Part shown: one piece after another, positions 8,118 through 14,642 of the stretch
Numbering within the stretch: the first letter of the stretch is position 1
Layout: each line of letters opens with the position of its first letter
Assembly (NCBI RefSeq): GCF_030811595.1
Contig: NZ_JAUSRB010000004.1
Location: 41,522 to 105,521, forward strand
Length of the DNA stretch: 64,000 nucleotides
Reading direction: 5' to 3'
DNA from: Streptosporangium brasiliense
Lineage (GTDB): Bacteria; Actinomycetota; Actinomycetes; Streptosporangiales; Streptosporangiaceae
Program-made: the position numbers and the translations under genes
Notes under the pieces: generated by a model
What the model saw: only the letters and a program-made list of their open reading frames with translations
Told to the model about the DNA's origin: nothing
Database searches by the model: none

Positions 8118-8495
8118 TCAGGCGGCGGCCGAAGTGCGGCCGTAGTTGCGGCTGTAGCTCTCGGCCTCGGCCATGCCGTTCTCGAAGTGCTTGGAGCCGT
8201 GCAGCATGCCGTACCAGCCGAGAATGCGGTAAGCGTCCACGACAAGCGGGTTCATCTCGGCCTCCTCCCGCATGCCAAGCTGCTCGTACATACCGAGGAG
8301 GTAAGCGCAGGTCTGGCGGGTGGCGCGGGCGCCGGTGAAAACGACCTGCCAGCTACCCGGGATCAGCCAGCGGCTACCCCGACCGGTGCGCAGGTCGGCC
8401 CCCTGAATGACGTTGCCGATTCCTCCCTCCGTGAGCGCCTCAACCTCCGCGGCGACGGCGTGAACGATCGTTCCCGTAATGATCATGCGGCGCAT
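8118..8495 (-). CDS. Hypothetical protein (125 aa)
   Basis: Not recognised. Starts at ATG 8495 with SD GGGAG 6 nt upstream and the conserved CACCAAGAACAAC leader; an alternative ATG three codons in (8486) is less well placed. Mixed alpha/beta, with one Tyr-rich helix in the C-terminal half (YRILGWYGMLHG). First gene of the unit driven by P5, diverging from the plus-strand block. Confidence 0.75.
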   Translation of the reverse strand: MRRMIITGTIVHAVAAEVEALTEGGIGNVIQGADLRTGRGSRWLIPGSWQVVFTGARATRQTCAYLLGMYEQLGMREEAEMNPLVVDAYRILGWYGMLHGSKHFENGMAEAESYSRNYGRTSAAA

Positions 8496-8535
8496 GTGGT
8501 GCTCCCTGCGGTGCGTTGTTCTTGGTGGTGTGCAC

Positions 8536-8575
8536 AGCTAACCACAGTTGAGGAATACACCGCAAGTCATTCCTT
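8536..8575 (-). promoter_or_regulatory. Promoter/operator module P5 (divergent pair, left)
   Basis: GAGGAAT-N12-ATTCCTT (8550-8575). Minus-strand -35 TTGCGG (8565-8560), 18-nt spacer, -10 TTAGCT (8541-8536). It forms a mirror-image pair with P6; the -10 region of P5 (CAGCTAACCACAG, 8535-8547) is the exact complement of that of P6. Confidence 0.85.
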
Positions 8576-8621
8576 AAAACTCTCTAGATCTCTCACATAA
8601 GGCCAGGTCACAGCCTTTTTT

Positions 8622-8661
8622 GAGGAATGAGTTGCAATACATTCCCCAGCTGTGGTTAGCT
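8622..8661 (+). promoter_or_regulatory. Promoter/operator module P6 (divergent pair, right)
   Basis: GAGGAAT-N12-ATTCCCC (8622-8647). -35 TTGCAA (8632-8637), 18-nt spacer, -10 TTAGCT (8656-8661). Preceded by a T run (CCTTTTTT). It drives the plus-strand block, whose first gene uses the CACCGAAGGGAA leader. Confidence 0.85.
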
Positions 8662-8715
8662 GATGCCACGCCGGAAACGGCAGCGCCACGCAGCACCACC
8701 GAAGGGAATCGAATC

Positions 8716-8970
8716 ATGATCCACTACCACGTCATCAGGCCCGGCGAGTCCGGGGGCGGCAAGCTCGGCGGCCGTACCTTCGAGAAGCTGGACCACGCCC
8801 GCGCCGAATTTCTCCTGCTCGCCCCCCACCACGCACAGGGGATCACCGCGGAGTACTGCCGCCAGGTTTTCGCTAACGGCAACGTGGTTCGGCTGCGCGA
8901 CGGAGACGAACACGGGGGCGCCCCAATCGCCTATTTCGCCGAGTGCAAGCGAGACGGCGTCTCCTGCTGA
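8716..8970 (+). CDS. Hypothetical protein (84 aa)
   Basis: Not recognised. ATG 8716 is set by leader CACCGAAGGGAATCGAATC; the frame beginning at 8620 would run through the operator. A compact mixed protein with a Gly-rich turn near residue 10-16 (GESGGGKLGG). First gene of the plus-strand operon from P6. Confidence 0.75.
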   Translation: MIHYHVIRPGESGGGKLGGRTFEKLDHARAEFLLLAPHHAQGITAEYCRQVFANGNVVRLRDGDEHGGAPIAYFAECKRDGVSC

Positions 8971-8994
8971 TCTGCCTGACGGGTCCTCCGCTCA

Positions 8995-9016
8995 CCGCGC
9001 CGGCGATCCGGCGCGG
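8995..9016. other. Intergenic hairpin with CGAT tetraloop
   Basis: Perfect 9-bp arms CCGCGCCGG / CCGGCGCGG closing a CGAT loop, between two operon genes. The same loop recurs at 10065-10102. No T tract. Confidence 0.6.
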
Positions 9017-9072
9017 CCGGGCGGGGCGTCCGCCTGGACGATCCACCACGCACCACTGAAGGGAATCCGATC

Positions 9073-9372
9073 GTGAACAAGCCGCTGACGCTTTCCACGC
9101 CCGAACTGCAGGCCGGGGACGTCGTCTTGACATACGGGATGCGCGTACGTCTCTCCCCTGAGCCGCGGATCTACCAGAACAGGGGGACGGTCTACGCCTG
9201 GAACGGCACCGTCGAGAACCTGGACGAAGTCAAGGCGGACGGATTCGTGCCCATGTCGTTCCTGTCCGAAGGGCATTGGGTCGACGGCAAGGGGTGGGTG
9301 TACGAAGTGACCGGCCGCTGGGTCATTCAGGGAAACGACCTTGCTACCTGGGCTGTGATGCGGTCGGCCTAG
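9073..9372 (+). CDS. Hypothetical protein (99 aa)
   Basis: Not recognised. Starts with GTG 9073 behind leader CACTGAAGGGAATCCGATC. Beta-rich pattern with a repeated GD-V-x3-G-M-R-V arrangement suggesting a small barrel (for example SH3-like), an inference only. Second gene of the P6 operon. Confidence 0.75.
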   Translation: MNKPLTLSTPELQAGDVVLTYGMRVRLSPEPRIYQNRGTVYAWNGTVENLDEVKADGFVPMSFLSEGHWVDGKGWVYEVTGRWVIQGNDLATWAVMRSA

Positions 9373-9464
9373 TGGGTCTGTCCGGGGACAAGCGGGCAGC
9401 TGCTCGCCGGTCCTCGCGTGGATCCACCCACGCCACCACCACGCACCACCGAAGGGAATCCGAC

Positions 9465-10058
9465 ATGAGTTGGTACCAGGATCAGGCGGCCATGCTGCAG
9501 CTCGCCCACGACATCGCCGAGCACCTGAAAGACTTCACGGTCGAGCTGTACCCCGTGCCCTTTGACGGCCACAGCAAGATCAGTCTTGTAAACGGAGCGT
9601 TCCGCCTCGTGCTCCACCAGGACAGCGCGATGCACCGGAAGGGCAAGGTCACGTTCCTGACCGACTTGCCCTATGGCGACAGGGTCAACGACCGTACGGT
9701 TACCTCCCCCGATCTCACCCTGAGCGCTCACCGGACCGGTAAGTCACTCGCCGGCGACATCACCCGGCGCCTGCTTCCCGAATACGTCCAGGCCATGCGC
9801 CAGGCGCGCGAGCAGATCGACGCGGCGCGCAGCCGGCGAGCCGAAACGAAGAACATGGCCCAGGCAATCGCCGCCATGCTGCCTGACGGCTACGCCAGGA
9901 ACAGCGACGACAACGGCACCAACCAGCGCATCACGTGGCGCGGCTCCAAGGGACAGATTGACCTGTGGTCTGGTCGATCCGCGGTGGTCTCTCTGAACGT
10001 CGAGAGTCCCGAATTCCTCACCGAGCTGGTTGAGCTGATCGCCAAGCACTCCGCCTGA
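9465..10058 (+). CDS. Hypothetical protein (197 aa)
   Basis: Not recognised. ATG 9465 follows leader CACCGAAGGGAATCCGAC; the frame open from 9276 overlaps the previous gene and is not used. The N-terminal half is predicted alpha/beta (about 1-100). A helical Arg/Ala-rich stretch about 108-135 follows, then a short C-terminal domain containing GSKGQIDLWSGRSAV. Third gene of the operon. Confidence 0.75.
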   Translation: MSWYQDQAAMLQLAHDIAEHLKDFTVELYPVPFDGHSKISLVNGAFRLVLHQDSAMHRKGKVTFLTDLPYGDRVNDRTVTSPDLTLSAHRTGKSLAGDITRRLLPEYVQAMRQAREQIDAARSRRAETKNMAQAIAAMLPDGYARNSDDNGTNQRITWRGSKGQIDLWSGRSAVVSLNVESPEFLTELVELIAKHSA

Positions 10059-10064
10059 CGGGTC

Positions 10065-10102
10065 CTCACCTACCGGGCCGGCGATCCGGTCCGGTAGGTG
10101 AG
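10065..10102. other. Intergenic hairpin with CGAT tetraloop
   Basis: Seventeen-position arms with one G/T mismatch (CTCACCTACCGG... and complement) closing on CGAT, directly after the 197-aa gene. Same loop as at 8995-9016. Confidence 0.65.
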
Positions 10103-10149
10103 ATGTCCGCCTGGACGAGTCCACCATGCACCACCGAAGGGGATCCGAT

Positions 10150-10503
10150 ATGACCATCAGGGACATGTCCAAGAAAGACCTGGTCCACGTCGCGAACGGC
10201 GCTTTCACTAAGATCTACGAGCAGCGTACGGCCGTCCCCTCCTGGGGATCCGACGGCGCTATGACTAACTCGATGAGGGCCAACAACGAGGGCGACTCCG
10301 CAACCCTCTTCGCCGAATCCCGGACCTCTGGAATCTGGGCGCCGGACATGCGCGCGGAGATCGGCGTGCGGCTGCCGCTGTCCGAGCTGCGCCAGTACAT
10401 TGCCGAGCTGACCGCGATTGCCGACGACCTCGAACAGCAGCAGGAGCAGCGCAAGGCCGATAACCGGGCCTTGATGCGCCTGTGCAACAACGGGAACGGC
10501 TGA
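10150..10503 (+). CDS. Hypothetical protein (117 aa)
   Basis: Not recognised. ATG 10150 follows leader CACCGAAGGGGATCCGAT. The C-terminal third is a charged helix (LEQQQEQRKADNR) that may form a coiled coil. Its stop lies 1 nt before the next start, indicating translational coupling. Confidence 0.75.
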   Translation: MTIRDMSKKDLVHVANGAFTKIYEQRTAVPSWGSDGAMTNSMRANNEGDSATLFAESRTSGIWAPDMRAEIGVRLPLSELRQYIAELTAIADDLEQQQEQRKADNRALMRLCNNGNG

Positions 10504-10504
10504 C

Positions 10505-10852
10505 ATGGCGATCTCGTGGCGCAAGTACCGGAACACTGGTGAGATCTTCGGCCGGGTGTACATCGAGCACCGCTACGGGCTGTACGACTTGGTCAACATC
10601 CTCGCGAAGTACGCTCACGAAAACAACGACGCCGGCCCCTTCGACGAGCTCGACGTCACGAAACCCCTGTCGAAGACGTCGGCGGAGAAGTACATCCGCG
10701 AGCAGCTCCACGAATATGGACATCACGCGTCGTGGCTCTGGCGCGACAACACCGACGAGGACATGATCGAAATGTGCTTCGCGTGGGGTCGCGAAACCGC
10801 GATCCGAATCTGGCCGGAGTTCGCCGACCAGTTCGCCGAGGTGTCCGGGTGA
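10505..10852 (+). CDS. Hypothetical protein (115 aa)
   Basis: Not recognised. ATG 10505 immediately follows the previous stop (TGACATG). Rich in aromatic residues and charged helices, mildly acidic. Last gene of the P6 operon; a duplicated segment and an intrinsic terminator follow. Confidence 0.75.
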   Translation: MAISWRKYRNTGEIFGRVYIEHRYGLYDLVNILAKYAHENNDAGPFDELDVTKPLSKTSAEKYIREQLHEYGHHASWLWRDNTDEDMIEMCFAWGRETAIRIWPEFADQFAEVSG

Positions 10853-10894
10853 AGTCCGATCATCTCTGATCATGGTCGGGCCGATTTTGGTCCG

Positions 10895-10954
10895 TTGGCG
10901 GATTGTGCCTCGCATCCCAACTGTGTTTGGCGGATTGCGCCCCGTATCCCAATT
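10895..10954 (+). repeat. Tandem 27-bp repeat leading into a terminator
   Basis: TGGCGGATTGTGCCTCGCAT... (from 10895) is repeated with about four changes from 10928. The second copy supplies the left arm of the terminator at 10939-10970. Confidence 0.65.
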
Positions 10955-10970
10955 AGGATGCGGGGCTTTT
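10939..10970 (+). terminator. Intrinsic terminator of the P6 operon
   Basis: GCCCCGTATCC / GGATGCGGGGC with one mismatch, loop CAATTA, then TTTT. It separates the P6 operon from P7. Confidence 0.8.
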
Positions 10971-10990
10971 CGCTGTTCAAAGGTGCTTTT

Positions 10991-11029
10991 AAGGAATATA
11001 TTGTGTTTCATTCCTCACGCTGCCATACT
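10991..11029 (+). promoter_or_regulatory. Promoter/operator module P7
   Basis: AAGGAAT-N12-ATTCCTC (10991-11016). -35 TTGTGT (11001-11006), 17-18 nt spacer, -10 CATACT/ATACTG. It drives the HicA-like gene. Confidence 0.8.
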
Positions 11030-11069
11030 GAGCACACACCACAGCAGTACCGAAGGGAACCCCCGCCCC

Positions 11070-11300
11070 ATGAGCAAGCACGACATGACCGAGCTCACCA
11101 AGGCCCTTACAGACCAAGGGTTCGAGGTGGTCACCAAAGGCGTCCGACACCCCAAGGTCTACAAGGTGACGACCAACCCCGACGGCGGTGAACGGCGCCG
11201 GCTGATCACTACGCTCCCGTCGTCGTCTTCATCAGGTCGGAACCTGGACAACACACTTCCCTACCTGCGCAGGGCTGGGTTCGTGTGGAAGAACCGCTAA
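11070..11300 (+). CDS. Small HicA-like protein (76 aa)
   Basis: ATG 11070 after leader ACCGAAGGGAACCCC. The order LTKALTDQGFEVV, HPKVYKV, GERRRLITTLPSSSSSGR, then LPYLRRAGF resembles the small dsRBD-fold HicA family of mRNA interferases. The family's catalytic histidine could be His37-equivalent (HPK). No HicB-like partner is evident next door, so it may instead be a non-toxic RNA-binding relative. Transcribed alone from P7 and followed by a hairpin. Confidence 0.6.
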   Translation: MSKHDMTELTKALTDQGFEVVTKGVRHPKVYKVTTNPDGGERRRLITTLPSSSSSGRNLDNTLPYLRRAGFVWKNR

Positions 11301-11314
11301 AAGTGACATCCCCC

Positions 11315-11342
11315 GCCCCGTCCTCAATACTGAGGGCGGGGC
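11315..11342 (+). terminator. Terminator-like hairpin
   Basis: GCCCCGTCCTC / GAGGGCGGGGC with one mismatch, after the HicA-like gene. Only two T residues follow, so termination may be partial and the next gene read through. Confidence 0.6.
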
Positions 11343-11375
11343 TTCCCCGTGCAATAACGACGACGAGGTGACGCG

Positions 11376-11705
11376 ATGGCCGAGAAGCAATGGTCGGTCC
11401 AGGTCGACTGGGGAAACGTCCCCAGCGAGCGCGAGATAGACACCATGCTGGACTACCTGAACGAGCACCGGCCGGACACGCTCCCCGCTCTGGGCATCCT
11501 GGAGAACGGCCTGATGTCGGCTCGGCTGATGATCGCGACCCATGAGGGCTGGGACGCCGAGGCGGCCCTGTCGAGCGCTCGAAGGGCTCTCCAGCGCGCC
11601 CAGGGGGTCAGAGACCTGAGTATCCGACGGGTGGAGGTCATGCCCTGGGCGGAGTTCCTGGAGCGTGAGGAGGCGTTTGCGGACGGGGCGATGATCTCGA
11701 CCTGA
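11376..11705 (+). CDS. Hypothetical protein (109 aa)
   Basis: Not recognised. ATG 11376 with SD GAGG 7 nt upstream. Begins with a beta strand (WSVQVDWGNV) followed by helix-strand-helix, compatible with a ferredoxin-like small domain (inference). It lacks HicB-type signature residues. Located between a weak hairpin and a strong terminator. Confidence 0.75.
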   Translation: MAEKQWSVQVDWGNVPSEREIDTMLDYLNEHRPDTLPALGILENGLMSARLMIATHEGWDAEAALSSARRALQRAQGVRDLSIRRVEVMPWAEFLEREEAFADGAMIST

Positions 11706-11719
11706 CCGGCGCCCTTTAG

Positions 11720-11753
11720 GCCCCCGTTCCCCCTATGGGATCGGGGGCTTTTT
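11720..11753 (+). terminator. Intrinsic terminator before P8
   Basis: GCCCCCG / CGGGGGC outer arms with inner TCCC/GGGA, followed by TTTTT. It ends the P7 unit immediately before module P8. Confidence 0.85.
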
Positions 11754-11772
11754 GCTGCTCACAGTCTTTTTT

Positions 11773-11812
11773 GAGGAATGTATTGCGCTGCATTCCTTGT
11801 CGGTGCTACGGT
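11773..11812 (+). promoter_or_regulatory. Promoter/operator module P8
   Basis: GAGGAAT-N12-ATTCCTT (11773-11798). -35 TTGCGC (11783-11788), 18-nt spacer, -10 TACGGT (11807-11812). Leader ATCCACCAAGAACAACCGAC is shared with the minus-strand modules. Confidence 0.85.
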
Positions 11813-11851
11813 ATTCACATCCACCAAGAACAACCGACAAGGAGCCACCAC

Positions 11852-12115
11852 ATGGCCCGCAACCTTCTCGCCAGCACCGACTACCGGGTGCGCCTTCAGA
11901 TGGCACTCACCCTGCGCGCCGACCGGCTGGCCGACCTTCAGGGCCTTGAGACCGAGCTGACGGAGGCGGCCGACGGCTTCACCCGCGGAATCCTGCGGAC
12001 CCGCATTCGCGCCACGTCCAACCACATCGCGGGCTGGGAGGACTACATCAACGACGGCTGCCCCTACGAGCCGCGCGCCCAGGTCACCCGCTCCACCTAC
12101 CGCCGTACCGCCTGA
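11852..12115 (+). CDS. Hypothetical protein (87 aa)
   Basis: Not recognised. ATG 11852 with SD AGGAG 9 nt upstream. Mostly helical and basic (RVRLQMALTLRADRLADLQGL, then ILRTRIRATSNHIAGWEDYI), suggesting a helical bundle. First gene of the long P8 operon that runs to about 15.3 kb. Confidence 0.75.
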   Translation: MARNLLASTDYRVRLQMALTLRADRLADLQGLETELTEAADGFTRGILRTRIRATSNHIAGWEDYINDGCPYEPRAQVTRSTYRRTA

Positions 12116-12124
12116 GGGGACGAC

Positions 12125-12292
12125 ATGACCGACGGTGAATTTCCCACGCTCCCCATCCTGTGCCCCGCCTGCTTTTTCAACCTCAAGGACGACGGCTACC
12201 CCAGAGCACACCAGAACGCCACGGACGGGAAGACCTGCTCCTACGAGCTCAGCCCCGCATTGCTGGACTTCTGGTCCGACCCTGACGCCTGA
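12125..12292 (+). CDS. Small cysteine-containing protein (55 aa)
   Basis: Not recognised. ATG 12125 lies 9 nt after the previous stop with SD GGGGA. The protein has CPAC (Cys13/16) and a later Cys38, suggesting a small zinc-binding fold. It is acidic overall, with the end LLDFWSDPDA. The tight fit between flanking genes and the downstream SD support coding. Confidence 0.7.
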   Translation: MTDGEFPTLPILCPACFFNLKDDGYPRAHQNATDGKTCSYELSPALLDFWSDPDA

Positions 12293-12303
12293 AGGGAGCT
12301 GTT

Positions 12304-12585
12304 ATGCGTACCTGTCTCACCCCTGATCAGTTGGCAAGCCTCGCCGCGCAGGGATTCGCCGAGTCACAGCGCAGCCGCTTCGTTGACCCTGACGCAGTCG
12401 CCAAGTCCAAGCGGATTCTTTGCGAACGCGGAGAGGAATGGGCCGCAAGCGTTCTCATGCGCGACCTTTCCCGCCGGTCTCTCCTGCTTCCCCATCTTCC
12501 GTACCTGGAGAACGGCGAGTTGGAAACGCTCATCCTTGCCGACCGCGCCGAATGGGATCAGCTCGCGGCGCTGGCTCAGGCATAA
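12304..12585 (+). CDS. Hypothetical protein (93 aa)
   Basis: Not recognised. ATG 12304 with SD AAGGGAG 6 nt upstream. An all-helical, mildly acidic protein with no membrane segment. Part of the P8 operon. Confidence 0.75.
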   Translation: MRTCLTPDQLASLAAQGFAESQRSRFVDPDAVAKSKRILCERGEEWAASVLMRDLSRRSLLLPHLPYLENGELETLILADRAEWDQLAALAQA

Positions 12586-12614
12586 CCACCCTGAAAATAC
12601 GAGAGGAACCGATC

Positions 12615-12971
12615 ATGGAACAGACCACCGTAGACCAGCAGATTTCCGAGGCCGAGCAGCGTGCGGCGCTGGCCCAGACCCGCGCGGACTGGGAGAAGTT
12701 CGACGGCATCCGCCAGCGGGTGAACGCCATGGACATCATGGTCGACGCCTTGCGCGGCAAGACGGCCGACGGCCCGTGGCTGATCACGGCCGGAGCCATC
12801 CGCGTGAAGGACCTGGAGAAGCTCGTCACCCTGGCCGAAATCGCGCTCCGGGTCCACCGCGAGATCCAGTCGTGCGCGGACCAGCAGATCCCCCTTGAGG
12901 GCCGCGAATCTGAGCTGGCATTCGACCTCTGGAACCGCGTCAACACCTTGAACGCCCAGCAGTCCGAGTAA
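12615..12971 (+). CDS. Paralog family member A, hypothetical (118 aa)
   Basis: Function unknown. ATG 12615 with SD GAGAGGAACC. Its core (FDGIRQRVNAM...IRVKDLEKLVTLAEIALRVHREI) aligns by eye with the C-terminal halves of the next two proteins, so three neighbouring genes share a helical domain that begins R-x3-N/S and contains a conserved L-E-x-L segment. This member consists of the shared domain only. Confidence 0.75.
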   Translation: MEQTTVDQQISEAEQRAALAQTRADWEKFDGIRQRVNAMDIMVDALRGKTADGPWLITAGAIRVKDLEKLVTLAEIALRVHREIQSCADQQIPLEGRESELAFDLWNRVNTLNAQQSE

Positions 12972-12981
12972 CCCTCACCGT

Positions 12982-13009
12982 AGGCGGGCCGATTTGGTCC
13001 GGTCCGCCT
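12982..13009. other. Intergenic hairpin
   Basis: AGGCGG / CCGCCT arms around a GGCCGATTTGGTCCGG centre. A near copy occurs at 13776-13809, so the spacers between the three paralogs are themselves duplicated. Confidence 0.5.
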
Positions 13010-13057
13010 GCGGGCAAGGCCACTCGGCCGAGTCTGTTCGCACTGAAGGGAACCCCC

Positions 13058-13756
13058 GTGAAGAAGTCCGGCATCAAGCCTGGCGAGTTCTACGCCCTGA
13101 ACAATCGCTACAGCACCGACCTGGTACGCGTGATCAATCTCGACCAGCTGGTGGTCAACGTTGACCGGAGCTGGGACCGCACCGTTCGAGCGTGCTTCGA
13201 GACCTCCCGCGACAAGCGGCCGACCCGCTGGAACTACGCGCAGGCCTCGGGATTCGCCGCGGTGAAGCTGGCGAGCGACACCCCCGAGCTGCGCGAGGCC
13301 GCGGCCAAGCTGACCCTTGACGACTTTCTGGCCGCCACGAATTCCGAGCCGGCTGACGGTCTGGAATTCGTGATCGTGACGACCCTGGCCAAGATCCTCG
13401 GCCCGTACACGGAGGTTATGGCCGCCAAGGAGGCCGAGGAGGAGCGGGCGAGGCTTGCCCGCGAGCAGTCCGAGAAGAAGGCCGCGGAAGTGGCTGAACG
13501 GTTCAACGGCATTCGCGGGCGGCTCAACGCGATGGGCGTCACCGTCTTCCCCGAGCGCGTTGGCGGGACCATGTCAGGAAGGGCCTACATGGACGACTTG
13601 GAGCGGCTCGCCGCGCTGGCCGAACTCGCGGTTGATCTGCACACCAAGATTGACCAGGGCGCCGGATCCTTCGAGATGGCGTCGATCGAAGCGCATAGGT
13701 ACGGCGCGGGATACGCGTTTGGGGTCTGGGAGAAGGTCCAGGCTCTGAACGCCTAG
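13058..13756 (+). CDS. Paralog family member B, hypothetical (232 aa)
   Basis: Function unknown. GTG 13058 after leader CACTGAAGGGAACCCCC. Residues 1-100 form an N-terminal domain with KPGEFYALN..., also found in member C. A charged coiled-coil stretch about 115-145 (AAKEAEEERARLAREQSEKKAAEV) follows. The C-terminal domain (FNGIRGRLNAMGV...MDDLERLAALAELAVDLH) is shared with members A and C. Likely a dimeric, soluble protein. Confidence 0.75.
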   Translation: MKKSGIKPGEFYALNNRYSTDLVRVINLDQLVVNVDRSWDRTVRACFETSRDKRPTRWNYAQASGFAAVKLASDTPELREAAAKLTLDDFLAATNSEPADGLEFVIVTTLAKILGPYTEVMAAKEAEEERARLAREQSEKKAAEVAERFNGIRGRLNAMGVTVFPERVGGTMSGRAYMDDLERLAALAELAVDLHTKIDQGAGSFEMASIEAHRYGAGYAFGVWEKVQALNA

Positions 13757-13775
13757 TTGTCCCAGTGGTCCTGTT

Positions 13776-13809
13776 CGCCGGCGGGCCGATTTGGTCCGAC
13801 CCGCCGGCG
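13776..13809. other. Intergenic hairpin
   Basis: Perfect 10-bp arms CGCCGGCGGG / CCCGCCGGCG around CCGATTTGGTCCGA. Same centre as the hairpin at 12982-13009. Confidence 0.6.
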
Positions 13810-13860
13810 GGCAAGGCCGCTCGGCCAGCTCCGCTACGCACCACCGAAGGGAATCCGATC

Positions 13861-14553
13861 ATGAAGCGCTCCGAGATCGTACTTGGCTCCGTCTACGCAC
13901 ACCAGCGCACTGGTGGACACGCTGAACCGATCATGTTCGTGTCGACGAGCTCCATCTACGAGCAGTGCTCGCGCGCTAACTCCCCCGTCGGCGGTGTTTT
14001 CCGCCAGACGAGCGATGTTCGGCCGCGGTCCCGCTACGGCGTCGCCCTGTCCGGCTACCCCGTGGTGCGGCTGATCGTCGACACGCCGGAGAACCGCAAG
14101 CGCGCCGCCGAGGTCTCCATGGAGGACTTCGAGCACGCCACCACGGCTGACCTCGGGGACGGTCTGTGGCTCGATGTCGTGGCCCGTACGCAGCTAATCA
14201 CGGGCCTGTATGACGTGCTGAAGGCCGAGACCGCCGCACGCGACGAGCGCAGCCGGGCCGCCCTCTCAGAGCACGAGGCGAAGGCCGCCGCCAGCCGCCA
14301 GCACTACAACGACACGCGCAACAGCCTGTCCGTCTACGGGGTCAAGCTGCGCGAGCTGAGCCCCTACGACGACGACATCATCACTCACGCGAAGGTCAAG
14401 CTGGAGGACCTGGACAAGCTGCGCGGCATCCTGGACACCGTGCGCAACCTGGAGATGCTCGTCAAGGAGTGGGACACGGGCGGCCAGACGGAAACCGCGG
14501 CTGAGATCGTTCTGATTCTCCGCAACCTGCAGCGCGGTCTCGTCTCCGAGTAG
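13861..14553 (+). CDS. Paralog family member C, hypothetical (230 aa)
   Basis: Function unknown. ATG 13861 after leader CACCGAAGGGAATCCGATC. The architecture matches member B: an N-terminal domain beginning with I-x-L-G-S-V-Y-A, then a charged helix (AETAARDERSRAALSEHEAKAAA), then the shared C-terminal domain (YNDTRNSLSVYGV...KLEDLDKLRGILDTV). Sequence divergence from B is large, so the duplication is old. Confidence 0.75.
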   Translation: MKRSEIVLGSVYAHQRTGGHAEPIMFVSTSSIYEQCSRANSPVGGVFRQTSDVRPRSRYGVALSGYPVVRLIVDTPENRKRAAEVSMEDFEHATTADLGDGLWLDVVARTQLITGLYDVLKAETAARDERSRAALSEHEAKAAASRQHYNDTRNSLSVYGVKLRELSPYDDDIITHAKVKLEDLDKLRGILDTVRNLEMLVKEWDTGGQTETAAEIVLILRNLQRGLVSE

Positions 14554-14642
14554 CCATGGTGGGGAGCGGCGCGGAGTAATCTGATCCGTTCCCGGCCACG
14601 GCCGCTCGGCCGATTCCGTTCGCACCGCGCGAGGAGTTTGCG

